Position numbers and translations under genes: made by a program
Assembly: GCF_051014685.1 (NCBI RefSeq)
Contig: NW_027478777.1
Span: forward strand, 372,001-436,000
Reading direction: 5' to 3'
DNA: 64,000 bases
Origin: Ptiloglossa arizonensis
Lineage: Eukaryota; Arthropoda; Insecta; Hymenoptera; Colletidae
Notes under the pieces: generated by a model
What the model was told of the DNA's origin: nothing
The model's input: only the letters and a program-made list of their open reading frames with translations
Databases searched by the model: none
Shown: in pieces, positions 11,456 to 24,599 of the stretch
How positions within the stretch are numbered: position 1 is the stretch's first letter
Layout: each line of letters opens with the position of its first letter

Positions 11456-14400
11456 ACCATCAAAATTTTCGCAAGTCTGATACTCGAAACCAATAAGTAC
11501 TCTTGCCGAGGGGAAAAATACATATACCATTGTAATCGGGCGAGTTTCTACTTTCAGATGCAAGAGGAATTTCTCGAGTTCGTCAATCCGTTCGCGAGAT
11601 ATGGGAGTTTGAAGTTAAGGAATAGTTGAGGAACCATCAAAATTTACGCTGGTCTGACACTCGAAACCAATGATTGGAATGGCTTAGGGGAAAAGTACAC
11701 ACCCCATTGTAATCGGGCGAGTTTCTACTTTCAGATGCAACAGGAATTTCTCGAGTTGGTAATCCGTTCGCGAGATATGGGAGTTTGACGTTAAGGAATG
11801 GTTGAGAAATCATCAAAATTTTTGCGAGTCTGATACTCGAAACCAATAACTACTTTTGCCTAGGGCAAAAATACACATACCGTTGTAATCGGGCGTTCTT
11901 CTACCATCAGATGCAACAGGAATATCTCGAGTTCGTCAATCCGTTCGCGAGATATGGGAGTTTGAAGTTAAGGAATGATTGAGGAAACATCAAAATTTTC
12001 GCAAGTCTGAAACTCGAAACCAATAACTACAAAGGCCTAGGGGAAAAATACACATACCTTTGTAATCGGGAGAGTTTCTACTTTCAGATGCAACCGGATC
12101 TTTCGAGTTTGTCAATTCTTTCGCGAGATATGGGAGGTTGAAGTTAAGGAATGGTTGAGGAACCATCAAAATTTTCGCAAGTCTGATACTCGAAACCAAT
12201 AACTGGAATGGCCTAGGGGAATAGTACACATACCTTTGTAATCGGGCGAGTTTCTACTTTCAGATGCAAAAGGAATTTCTCGTGTTCGTCAATCCTTTCG
12301 CGAGATATGGGAGTTTGAAGTTAAGGAATGGTTGAGGAACGATCAAAATTTTCGCCAGTCTGAAACTCGAAACCAATAACTAAAAGGGCCTAGGGGAAAA
12401 ATACACATACCTTTGTAGTCGGGCGAGTTTCTACTTTCAGATGCAACCGGAATTTTTCGAGTTCGTCTATCCGTTCGAGAGATATAGAAGTTTGAAGTTA
12501 AGGAATGGTTGAGAAACAATCAAAATTTTCGCAAGTCTGATACTCGAAACCAATAACTACAAAGGCCTAGGGGAAAAATACACATACCTTTGTAATCGGG
12601 CGAGTTTCTACTTTCAGATGCAAACGGAATTTTTCGAGTTCGTCTATCCGTTCGAGAGATATGGGAGTTTGAAGTTAAGGAATGGTTGAGAAACAATCAA
12701 AATTTTCGCAAGTCTGATACTCGAAAACAATAACAACAAATGCCTAGGGGAAAAATACACATACCTTGGTAATCGGGCGAGTTTCTACTTTCAGATGCAA
12801 CAGGAATTTCTCGAGTTCGTCAATCCGTTCGCGAGATATGGGAGTTTGAAGTTACGGAATGGTTGAGAAACCGTCAAAATTTTCGCAAGTCTGATACTCG
12901 AAACCAATAACTACAATTGCCTAGGGCAAAAATACACATACCGTTGTAATCGGGCGATCTTCTACCATCAGATGCAACAGGAATTTCTCGAGTTCGTCAA
13001 TCCGTTCGCGAGATATGGGAGTTTGAAGTTAAGGAATGTTTGAGAAACCATCAAAATTTTCGCAAGTCTGATACTCGAAACCAATAACTTCTATTGCCTA
13101 GGGCAAAGATACACATACCGTTGTATTCGGACGAGTTTCTACTTTCAGATGAATCAGGAATTTCTCGAGGTCGTCAATCCGTTCGCGAGATATGGGAGTT
13201 TGAAGTTAAGGAATGGTTGAGAAACCGTCAAAATTTTCGCAAATCTGATACTCGAAACCAATAACTACAATTGCCTAGGGCAAAAATACACATAGCGTTG
13301 TAATCGGGCGAGTTTCTGCTTTCAGATGCAACAGGAATTTCTCGAGTTCGTCAATCCGTTCGCGAAATATGGGAGTTTGAAGTTACGGAATGGTTGAGAA
13401 ACCATCAAAGTTTTAGAAAGTCTAATACTCGAAACCAATAACTACCATGTCCTAGGGCAAAAATACACACACCATTGTAATCGGGCGAGTTTCTACTTTC
13501 AGATGCAAAAGGAATTTCTCGAGTTTGTCAATCCGTTCGCGAGATATGGGAGTTTGAAGTTAAGGAATGGTTGAGAAACCATCAAAATTTTCGCAAGTCT
13601 GATACTCGAAACCAATAAGTACTCTTGCCGAGGGGAAAAATACATATACCATTGTAATCGGGCGAGTTTCTACTTTCAGATGCAAGAGGAATTTCTCGAG
13701 TTCGTCAATCCGTTCGCGAGATATGGGAGTTTGAAGTTAAGGAATAGTTGAGGAACCATCAAAATTTACGCTGGTCTGACACTCGAAACCAATGATTGGA
13801 ATGGCTTAGGGGAAAAGTACACACCCCATTGTAATCGGGCGAGTTTCTACTTTCAGATGCAACAGGAATTTCTCGAGTTGGTAATCCGTTCGCGAGATAT
13901 GGGAGTTTGACGTTAAGGAATGGTTGAGAAATCATCAAAATTTTTGCGAGTCTGATACTCGAAACCAATAACTACTTTTGCCTAGGGCAAAAATACACAT
14001 ACCGTTGTAATCGGGCGTTCTTCTACCATCAGATGCAACAGGAATTTCTCGAGTTCGTCAATCCGTTCGCGAGATATGGGAGTTTGAAGTTAAGGAATGA
14101 TTGAGGAAACATCAAAATTTTCGCAAGTCTGAAACTCGAAACCAATAACTACAAAGGCCTAGGGGAAAAATACACATACCTTTGTAATCGGGAGAGTTTC
14201 TACTTTCAGATGCAACCGGATTTTTCGAGTTTGTCAATTCTTTCGCGAGATATGGGAGGTTGAAGTTAAGGAATGGTTGAGGAACCATCAAAATTTTCGC
14301 AAGTCTGATACTCGAAACCAATAACTGGAATGGCCTAGGGGAATAGTACACATACCTTTGTCATCGGGCGAGTTTCTACTTTCAGATGCAAAAGGAATTT

Positions 14401-14975
14401 CTCGTGTTCGTCAATCCTTTCGCGAGATATGGGAGTTTGAAGTTAAGGAATGGTTGAGGAACGATCAAAATTTTCGCCAGTCTGAAACTCGAAACCAATA
14501 ACTACAAGGGCCTAGGGGAAAAATACACATACCTTTGTAGTCGGGCGAGTTTCTACTTTCAGATGCAACCGGAATTTTTCGAGTTCGTCTATCCGTTCGA
14601 GAGATATAGAAGTTTGAAGTTAAGGAATGGTTGAGAAACAATCAAAATTTTCGCAAGTCTGATACTCGAAACCAATAACTACAAAGGCCTAGGGGAAAAA
14701 TACACATACCTTTGTAATCGGGCGAGTTTCTACTTTCAGATGCAAACGGAATTTTTCGAGTTCGTCTATCCGTTCGAGAGATATGGGAGTTTGAAGTTAA
14801 GGAATGGTTGAGAAACAATCAAAATTTTCGCAAGTCTGATACTCGAAAACAATAACAACAAATGCCTAGGGGAAAAATACACATACCTTGGTAATCGGGC
14901 GAGTTTCTACTTTCAGATGCAACAGGAATTTCTCGAGTTCGTCAATCCGTTCGCGAGATATGGGAGTTTGAAGTT
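10730..14975. repeat. 12-mer higher-order repeat, 2,122-bp period, two tandem copies
   Basis: Landmarks at 10,796, 11,637 and 12,723 recur at 12,918, 13,759 and 14,845, a constant shift of 2,122 bases (12 x 177 minus 2). The two missing bases come from 'ttggtaatcc' and 'accggatttttc'-type one-base deletions. The junction of the copies lies between about 12,788 and 12,853. The left copy overlaps the second copy of the 5-mer, so the 5-mer duplication was already there or formed together with it. Confidence 0.85.
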
Positions 14976-16950
14976 AAGGTATGGTTGAGAAGCCAACAAA
15001 ATTTCGCAAGTCTGATACTCGAAACCAATAACTACTATGGCCTAGGGCAAAAATACACATACCGTTGTAATCGGGCGAGTTTCTGCTGTCAGATGCAACA
15101 GGAATTTCTCGAGTTCGTCAATCCGTTCGCGAAATAGGGGAGTTTGAAGTTACGGAATGGTTGAGAAACCATCAAAATTTTAGTAAGTCTGATACACGAA
15201 ACCAATAACTACTATGTCGTAGGGCAAAGATACACATACCTTTGTAGCCGGGCGAGTTTCTACTTTCAGATGCAACCGGAATCTTTCGATTTCGTCTATC
15301 CGTTCGAGAGATATGGCAGCTTGAAGTTACGGAATGTTTGAGAAACAATCAAAATTTTCGCAATTCTGATACTCGAAACCAATAACTACAAAGGCCTAGG
15401 GGAAAAATACAAATACCTTTGTAATCGGGCGAGTTGCTACCTTCAGATGCAACCGGAATTTTTCGAGTTCGTCTGTCCGTTCGAGAGATATGGGAGTTTG
15501 AAGTTAAGGAATGGTTGAGAAACAATCAAAATTTTCGCAAGTCTGATACTCGAAACAAACAACTACAATGGCCTAGGGGAAAAATACACATAGCGTTGTA
15601 ATCGGGAGAGTTTCTACTTTCAGATGCAACAGGAATTTCTCGAGTTCGTCAATCTTTCGCGAGATATGGGAGTTTGAAGTTAAGGAATGGTTGAGGAACC
15701 ATCAAAATTTTCGCAAGTCTGAAACTCGAAACCAGTAACTACAAAGGCCTAGGGGACAAATACACATACCTTTGTAGTCGGGCGAGTTTCTACTTTCAGA
15801 TGCAACCGGAATTTTTCGAGTTCGTCAATCCGTTCGCGAGATATGAGAGTTTGAAGTTAAGGTATGGTTGAGAAACCATCAAAATTTTCGCAATTCTGAT
15901 GCTAGAAACGAAAAACTGGAATGGCCTAGGGGAAAAGTACACACACCATAGTAATCGGGCGAGTTTCTACTTTCAGACGCAACCGGAATTTCTCGAGTTC
16001 GTCAATCCTTTCGCGAGATATGGGAGTTTGAAGTTAAGGAATGGTTGAGGAACCATCAAAATTTTCGCAAGTCTGAAACTCGAAACCAATAACTACAAAG
16101 GCCTAGGGAAAAATACACATACCTTTGTAATCGGGCGAGTTTCTACTTTCAGATGCAACCGGAATTTTTCGAGTTCGTCTATCCGTTCGAGAGATATGGG
16201 AGTTTGAAGTTAAGGAATGGTTGAGAAACAATCAAAATTTTCGCAAGTCTGATACTCGAAAACAATAACAACAAATGCCTAGGGGAAAAATACACATACC
16301 TTGGTAATCGGGCGAGTTTCTACTTTCAGATGCAACAGGAATTTCTCGAGTTCGTCAATCCGTTCGCGAGATATGGGAGTTTGAAGTTAAGGTATGGTTG
16401 AGAAACCATCAAAATTTCGCAAGTCTGATACTCGAAACCAATAACTACTATGGCCTGGGGCAAAAATACACATACCGTTGTAATCGGGCGAGTTTCTGCT
16501 GTCAGATGCAACAGGAATTTCTCGAGTTCGTCAATCCGTTCGCGAAATAGGGGAGTTTGAAGTTACGGAATGGTTGAGAAACCATCAAAATTTTAGTAAG
16601 TCTGATACACGAAACCAATAACTACTATGTCGTAGGGCAAAGATACACATACCTTTGTAGCCGGGCGAGTTTCTACTTTCAGATGCAACCGGAATCTTTC
16701 GATTTCGTCTATCCGTTCGAGAGATATGGCAGCTTGAAGTTACGGAATGTTTGAGAAACGATCAAAATTTTCGCAATTCTGATACTCGAAACCAATAACT
16801 ACAAAGGCCTAGGGGAAAAATACACATACCTTTGTAATCGGGCGAGTTTCTACTTTCAGATGCAACCGGAATTTTTCGAGTTCGTCTATCCGTTCGAGAG
16901 ATATGGGAGTTTGAAGTTAAGGAATGGTTGAGTAACAATCAAAATTTTCG
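14820..16950. repeat. 4-monomer cassette duplicated at a 1,413-bp shift
   Basis: The segment 14,820-15,535 recurs at 16,233-16,950. It carries four markers in the same order: 'aacaataacaacaaatgcc', a 176-bp unit with 'caaaatttcgc', 'gaaatagggg', and 'gtcgtagggcaaagatac'. The shift of 1,413 is 8 x 177 minus 3. The same ordered markers recur in later parts of the array. Bases 15,536-16,232 between the two copies are other 'cctagggg' and 'gatgctag' monomers. Confidence 0.75.
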
Positions 16951-17549
16951 CAAGTCTGAAACTCGAAACCAATAACTACAAAGGCCTAGGGGAAAAATAC
17001 ATATACCTTTGTAGTCGGGCGAGTTTCTACTTTCAGTTGCAACCGGAATTTTTCGAGTTCGTCTATCCGTTCGAGAGATATAGAAGTTTGAAGTTAAGGA
17101 ATGGTTGAGAAACAATAAAAATTATCGCAAGTCTGATACACGAAACCAATAACTACAATGTCCTAGGGCAAAAATACACATACCATGGTAATCGGGCGAG
17201 TTTCTGCTTTCAGATGCAACAGGAATTTCTCGAGTTCGTCAATCCTTTCGCGAGATATGGGAGGTTGAAGTTAAGGAATGGTTGAGAAACCATCAAAATT
17301 TTCGCAAGTCTGATACTCGAAACCAATAACTTCTATTGCCTAGGGCAAAAATACACATACCGTTGTATTCGGGCGAGTTTCTACTTTCAGATGCAACAGG
17401 AATTTCTCGAGTTTGTCAATCCGTTCGCGAGATATGGGAGTTTGAAGTTAAGGAATGGTTGAGAAACCGTCAAAATTTTCGCAAGTCTGATACTCGAAAC
17501 CAATAACTACAATTGCCTAGGGCAAAAATACACATACCTTTGTAATCGG

Positions 17550-20500
17550 GCGAGTTTCTGCTTTCAGATGCAACAGGAATTTCTCGAGTTCGTCAATCCG
17601 TTCGCGAAATATGGGAGTTTGAAGTTACGGAATGGTTGAGAAACCATCAAAATTTTAGTAAGTCTGATACTCGAAACCAATAACTACTATGTCCTAGGGC
17701 AAAAATACACACACCATTGTAATCGGGCGAGTTTCTACCTTCAGATGCAAAAGGAATTTCTCGAGTTCGTCAATCCGTTCGCGTGATATGGGAGTTTGAA
17801 GTTAAGGAATGGTTGAGAAACCATCAAAATTTTCGCAAGTCTGATACTCGAAACCAATAATTGCTATGGCCTAGGGCAAAAATACACATAGCATTGTAAT
17901 CGGGCAAGATTATGCTTTCAGATGCAACTGCAATTTCTCGAGTTGGTAATCCGTTCGCGAGATATGGGAGTTTGAAGTTAAGGAATGGTTGAGAAATCAT
18001 CAAAATTTTCGCAATTCTGATGCTAGAAACGAAAAACTGGAATGGCCTAGGGGAAAAGTACACACACCATAGTAATCGGGCGAGTTTCTACTTTCAGACG
18101 CAACAGGAATTTCTCGATTTCGTCAATCCGTTCGCGAGATATGGGAGTTTGAAGTTACGGAATTTTTGAGAAACCATCAAAATTTTAGTAAGTCTGATAC
18201 ACGAAACCAATAACTACTATGTCCTAGGGCAAAAATACACATACCATGGTAATCGGGCGAGTTTCTGCTTTCAGATGCAACAGGAATTTCTCGAGTTCGT
18301 CAATTCTTTCGCGAGATATGGTAGTTTGAAGTTAAGGTATGGTTGAGAAACCATCAAAATTTCGCAAGTCTGATACTCGAAACCAATAACTACTATGGCC
18401 TAGGGCAAGAATACACATACCGTTGTAATCGGGCGAGTTTCTGCTGTCAGATGCAACAGGAATTTCTCGAGTTCGTCAATCCGTTCGCGAAATATGGGAG
18501 TGAAGTTACGGAATGGTTGAGAAACCATCAAAATTTTAGTAAGTCTGATACACGAAACCAATAACTACTATGTCCTAGGGCAAAAATACACATACCATGG
18601 TAATCGGGCGAGTTTCTGCTTTCAGATGCAACAGGAATTTCTCGAGTTCGTCAATCCTTTCGCGAGATATGGGAGTTTGAAGTTAAGGAATGGTTGAGGA
18701 ACCATCAAAATTTTCGCAAGTCTGATACTCGAAACCAATACCTACAAAGGCCTAGGGAAAAATACACATAACTTTGTAGACGGGCGAGTTTCTACTTTCA
18801 GATGCAACCGGAATTTTTCGAGTTCGTCTATCCGTTCGAGAGATATGGCAGCTTGAAGTTACGGAATGGTTGAGAAACAATCAAAATTTTCGCAAGTCTG
18901 ATACTCGAAACCAATAACTACAAAGGCCTAGTGGAAAAATACACATACCTTTGTAATCGGGCGAGTTTCTACTTTCAGATGCAACCGGAATTTTTCGAGT
19001 TCGTCTATCCGTTCGAGAGATATGGGAGTTTGAAGTTAAGGAATGGTTGAGACGCAATCAAAATTTTCGCAAGTCTGATACTCGAAACCAATAACTACAA
19101 AGGCCTAGGGGAAAAATACACATATCTTTGTAATCGGGCGAGTTTCTACTTTCAGATGCATCAGGAATTTCTCGAGTTCGTCAATCCGTTCGCGAGATAT
19201 GAGAGTTTGAAGTTAAGGTATGGTTGAGAAACCATGAAAATTTTCGCAATTCTGATGCTAGAAACGAAAAACTGGAACGGCCTAGGGGAAAAGTACACAC
19301 ACCATAGTAACCGGGCGTGTTTCTGCTTTCAGATGCAACAGGAATTTCTCGAGTTCGTCAATCCGTTCGCGAAATATGGGAGTTTGAAGTTACGGAATGG
19401 TTGAGAAACCATCAAAATTTTAGTAAGTCTGATACTCGAAACCAATAACTACTATGTCCTAGGGCAAAAATACACACACCATTGTAATCGGGCGAGTTTC
19501 TACCTTCAGATGCAAAAGGAATTTCTCGAGTTCGTCAATCCGTTCGCGTGATATGGGAGTTTGAAGTTAAGGAATGGTTGAGAAACCATCAAAATTTTCG
19601 CAAGTCTGATACTCGAAACCAATAAGTACTATTGCCGATGGGAAAAATGCATATACCGTTGTAATCAGGCGAGTTTCTACTTTCAGATGCAAGAGGAATT
19701 TCTCAAGTTCGTCAATCCGTTCGCGAGATATGGGAATTTGAAGTTAAGGAATGGTTGAGAAACCATCAAAATTTTCGCAAGTCTGATACTCGAAACCAAT
19801 AACTGCTATGGCCTAGGGCAAAAATACACATAGCATTGTAATCGGGCAAGATTATGCTTTCAGATGCAACTGCAATTTCTCGAGTTGGTAATCCGTTCGC
19901 GAGATATGGGAGTTTGAAGTTAAGGAATGGTTGAGAAATCATCAAAATTTTCGCAATTCTGATGCTAGAAACGAAAAACTGGAATGGCCTAGGGGTAAAG
20001 TACACACACCATAGTAATCGGGCGAGTTTCTACTTTCAGACGCAACAGGAATTTCTCGATTTCGTCAATCCGTTCGCGAGATATGGGAGTTTGAAGTTAC
20101 GGAATGGTTGAGAAACCATCAAAATTTTAGTAAGTCTGATACACGAAACCAATAACTACTATGTCCTAGGGCAAAAATACACATACCATGGTAATCGGGC
20201 GAGTTTCTGCTTTCAGATGCAACAGGAATTTCTCGAGTTCGTCAATTCTTTCGCGAGATATGGTAGTTTGAAGTTAAGGTATGGTTGATAAACCATCAAA
20301 ATTTCGCAAGTCTGATACTCGAAACCAATAACTACTATGGCCTAGGGCAAGAATACACATACCGTTGTAATCGGGCGAGTTTCTGCTGTCAGATGCAACA
20401 GGAATTTCTCGAGTTCGTCAATCCGTTCGCGAAATATGGGAGTTTGAAGTTACGGAATGGTTGAGAAACCATCAAAATTTTTGTAAGTCTGATACACGAA

Positions 20501-21080
20501 ACCAATAACTACTATGTCCTAGGGCAAAAATACACATACCATGGTAATCGGGCGAGTTTCTGCTTTCAGATGCAACAGGAATTTCTCGAGTTCGTCAATC
20601 CTTTCGCGAGATATGGGAGTTTGAAGTTAAGGAATGGTTGAGGAACCATCAAAATTTTCGCAAGTCTGATACTCGAAACCAATACCTACAAAGGCCTAGG
20701 GAAAAATACACATACCTTTGTAGTCGGGCGAGTTTCTACTTTCAGATGCAACCGGAATTTTTCGAGTTCGTCTATCCGTTCGAGAGATATGGGAGTTTGA
20801 AGTTAAGGAATGGTTGAGACGCAATCAAAATTTTCGCAAGTCTGATACTCGAAACCAATAACTACAAAGGCCTAGGGGAAAAATACACATATCTTTGTAA
20901 TCGGGCGAGTTTCTACTTTCAGATGCATCAGGAATTTCTCGAGTTCGTCAATCCGTTCGCGAGATGTGAGAGTTTGAAGTTAAGGTATGGTTGAGAAACC
21001 ATGAAAATTTTCGCAATTCTGATGCTAGAAACGAAAAACTGGAATGGCCTAGGGGAAAAGTACACACACCATAGTAATCG
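17550..21080. repeat. 10/11-mer higher-order repeat, two copies differing by whole monomers
   Basis: Markers show shifts of 1,765 ('gcgtgatatg' at 17,781 and 19,546; 'tagtaag' at 17,656 and 19,421), then 1,942-1,944 ('caattctttc' at 18,301 and 20,243; 'cctacaaagg' at 18,741 and 20,685), then 1,767 ('gacgcaatc' at 19,051 and 20,818; 'gatgctag' at 19,254 and 21,021). The two steps of about 177 are one monomer gained in the right copy (the 'agtactattgccgatggg' unit near 19,620) and one lost (the 'ggcagcttg/cctagtgg' unit near 20,790). The copy junction is near 19,315. Confidence 0.8.
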
Positions 21081-22025
21081 GGCGAGTTTCTACTTTCAGA
21101 CGCAACAGGAATTTCTCGAGTTCGTCAATCCGTTCGCGAGATATGGGAGTTTGAAGTTACGGAATGGTTGAGAAACCATCAAAATTTTAGTAAGTCTGAT
21201 ACACGAAACCAATAACTACTATGTCCTAGGGCAAAAATACACATACCATGGTAATCGGGCGAGTTTCTGCTTTCAGATGCAACAGGAATTTCTCGAGTTC
21301 GTCAATCCTTTCGCGAGATATGGGAGTTTGAAGTTAAGGAATGGTTGAGGAACCATCAAAATTTTCGCAAGTCTGATACTCGAAACCAATACCTACAAAG
21401 GCCTAGGGAAAAATACACATACCTTTGTAGTCGGGCGAGTTTCTACTTTCAGATGCAACCGGAATTTTTCGAGTTCGTCTATCCGTTCGAGAGATATGGC
21501 AGCTTGAAGTTACGGAATGGTTGAGAAACAATCAAAATTTTCGCAAGTCTGATACTCGAAACCAATAACTACAAAGGCCTAGTGGAAAAATACACATACC
21601 TTTGTAATCGGGCGAGTTTCTACTTTCAGATGCAACCGGAATTTTTCGAGTTCGTCTATCCGTTCGAGAGATATGGGAGTTTGAAGTTAAGGAATGGTTG
21701 AGAAGCAATCAAAATTTTCGCAAGTCTGATACTCGAAACCAATAACTACAAAGGCCTAGGGGAAAAATACACATACCTTTGTAATCGGGCGAGTTTCTAC
21801 TTTCAGATGCATCAGGAATTTCTCGAGTTCGTCAATCCGTTCGCGAGATATGAGAGTTTGAAGTTAAGGTATGGTTGAGAAACCATGAAAATTTTCGCAA
21901 TTCTGATGCTAGAAACGAAAAACTGGAATGGCCTAGGGGAAAAGTACACACACCATAGTAATCGGACGAGTTTCTACTTTCAGACGCAACAGGAATTTCT
22001 CGAGTTCGTCAATCCGTTCGCGAGA
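20430..22025. repeat. 4/5-mer duplication, 707-884-bp shift
   Basis: The rare 'aatacctacaaagg' form recurs at 20,682 and 21,389 (707 bases), while the downstream 'gatgctag' recurs at 21,021 and 21,905 (884 bases). The right copy holds one extra monomer, the same 'ggcagcttg/cctagtgg' unit that is missing on the left. Bases 22,026-23,540 continue with similar mixed monomers, including another 'catggtaatc' and 'ttttagtaag' pair and a 'gatgctag' unit at about 22,965. Confidence 0.7.
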
Positions 22026-23548
22026 TATGGGAGTTTGAAGTTACGGAATGGTTGAGAAACCATCAAAATTTTAGTAAGTCTGATACACGAAACCAATAAC
22101 TACTATGTCCTAGGGCAAAAATACACATACCATGGTAATCGGGCGAGTTTCTGCTTTCAGATGCAACCGGAAATTCTCGAGTTCGTCAATCCTTTCGCGA
22201 GATATGGGAGTTTGAAGTTAAGGTATGGTTGAGAAACCATCAAAATTTCGCAAGTCTGATACTCGAAACCAATAACTACTATGGCCTAGGGCAAAAATAC
22301 ACATACCGTTGTAATCGGGCGAGTTTCTGCTGTCAGATGCTACAGGAATTTCTCGAGTTCGTCAATCCGTTCGCGAAATATGGGAGTTTGAAGTTACGGA
22401 ATGGTTGAGAAACCATCAAAATTTTAGTAAGTCTGATACTCGAAACCAATAACTACTATGTCCTAGGGCAAAAATACACATACCATGGTAATCGGGCGAG
22501 TTTCTGCTTTCAGATGCAACAGGAATTTCTCGAGTTCGTCAATCCTTTCGCGAGATATGGGAGTTTGAAGTTAAGGAATGGTTGAGGAACCATCAAAATT
22601 TTCGCAAGTCTGAAACTCGAAACCAATAACTACAAAGGCCTAGGGGAAAAATACACATACCTTTGTAGTCGGGCGAGTTTCTACTTTCAGATGCAACCGG
22701 AATTTTTCGAGTTCGTCTATCCGTTCGAGAGATATGGGAGTTTGAAGTTAAGGAATGGTTGAGAAACAATCAAAATTTTCGCAAGCCTGATACTCGAAAC
22801 CAATAACTACAAAGGCCTAGGGGAAAAATACACATACCTTTGTAGCCGGGCGAGTTTCTACTTTCAGATGCAACCGGAATTTTTGAGTTCGTCAATCCGT
22901 TCGCGAGATATGAGAGTTTGAAGTTAAGGTATGGTTGAGAAACCATCAAAATTTTCGCAATTCTGATGCTAGAAACGAAAAACTGGAATGGCCTAGGGGA
23001 AAAGTACACACACCATAGTAATCGGGCGAGTTTCTACTTTCAGACGCAACAGGAATTTCTCGAGTTCGTCAATCCTTTCGCGAGATATGGGAGTTTGAAG
23101 TTAAGGAATGGTTGAGGAACCATCAAAATTTTCGCAAGTCTGAAACTCGAAACCAATAACTACAAAGGCCTAGGGGAAAAATACACATACCTTTGTAATC
23201 GGGCGAGTTTCTACTTTCAGATGCAACCGGAATTTTTCGAGTTCGTCTATCCGTTCGAGAGATATGGGAGTTTGAAGTTAAGGAATGGTTGGGAAACAAT
23301 CAAAATTTTCGCAAGTCTGATACTCGAAAACAATAACAACAAATGCCTAGGGGAAAAATACACATACCTTGGTAATCGGCCGAGTTTCTACTTTCAGATG
23401 CAACAGGAATTTCTCGAGTTCGTCAATCCGTTCGCGAGATATGGGAGTTTGAAGTTAAGGTATGGTTGAGAAACCATCAAAATTTCGCAAGTCTGATACT
23501 CGAAACCAATAACTACTATGGCCTAGGGCAAAAATACACATACCGTTG

Positions 23549-23902
23549 TAATCGGGCGAGTTTCTGCTGTCAGATGCAACAGGAATTTCTCGAGTTCGTC
23601 AATCCGTTCGCGAAATAGGGGAGTTTGAAGTTACGGAATGGTTGAGAAACCATCAAAATTTTAGTAAGTCTGATACACGAAACCATTAACTACTATGTCG
23701 TAGGGCAAAGATACACATACCGTTGTAATCGGGCGAGTTTCTGCTGTCAGATGCAACAGGAATTTCTCGAGTTCGTCAATCCGTTCGCGAAATAGGGGAG
23801 TTTGAAGTTACGGAATGGTTGAGAAACCATCAAAATTTTAGTAAGTCTGATACACGAAACCATTAACTACTATGTCGTAGGGCAAAGATACACATACCTT
23901 TG
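23549..23902. repeat. Single monomer duplicated in tandem
   Basis: Two neighbouring monomers share a private base change giving 'aaccattaac' (accattaac at 23,682 and 23,859, exactly 177 apart). They also share 'ctgctgtcag', 'gaaatagggg' and 'ttttagtaagtctgatacac'. Neighbouring monomers elsewhere usually belong to different classes, so this pair is best read as a recent one-unit duplication. Confidence 0.8.
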
Positions 23903-24599
23903 TAGTCGGGCGAGTTTCTACTTTCAGATGCAACCGGAATTTTTCGATTTCGTCTACCCGTTCGAGAGATATGGCAGCTTGAAGTTACGGAATGGTTGAG
24001 GAACAATCAAAATTTTCGCAATTCTGATACTCGAAACCAATAACTACAAAGGCCTAGGGGAAAAATACACATACCTTTGTAATCGGGCGAGTTTCTACTT
24101 TCAGATGCAACCGGAATTTTTCGAGTTCGTCTATCCGTTCGAGAGATATGGGAGTTTGAAGTTAAGGAATGGTTGAGAAACAATCAAAATTTTCGCAAGC
24201 CTGATACTCGAAACCAATAACTACACGGGCCTAGGGGAAAAATACACATACCTTTGTAATCGGGCGAGTTTCTACTTTCAGATACAACGGGAATTTTTCG
24301 AGTTCGTCAATACTTTCGCGAGATATGGGAGTTTGAAGTTAAGGAATACTTGAGGAACAATCAAAATTTTCGCAAGTCTGATACTCGAAACCAATAACTG
24401 GAATGGCGTAGGGGAAAAGTACACATACCTTTGTAATCGGGCGAGTTTCTACTTTCAGATGCAACAGGAATTTCTCGAGTTCGTAAATTCTTTCGCGAGA
24501 TATGGGAGTTTGAAGTTAAGGAATGGTTGAGGAACCATCAAAATTTTCGCAAGTCTGAAACTCGAAACCAATAACTACAAAGGCCTAGGGGAAAAATAC

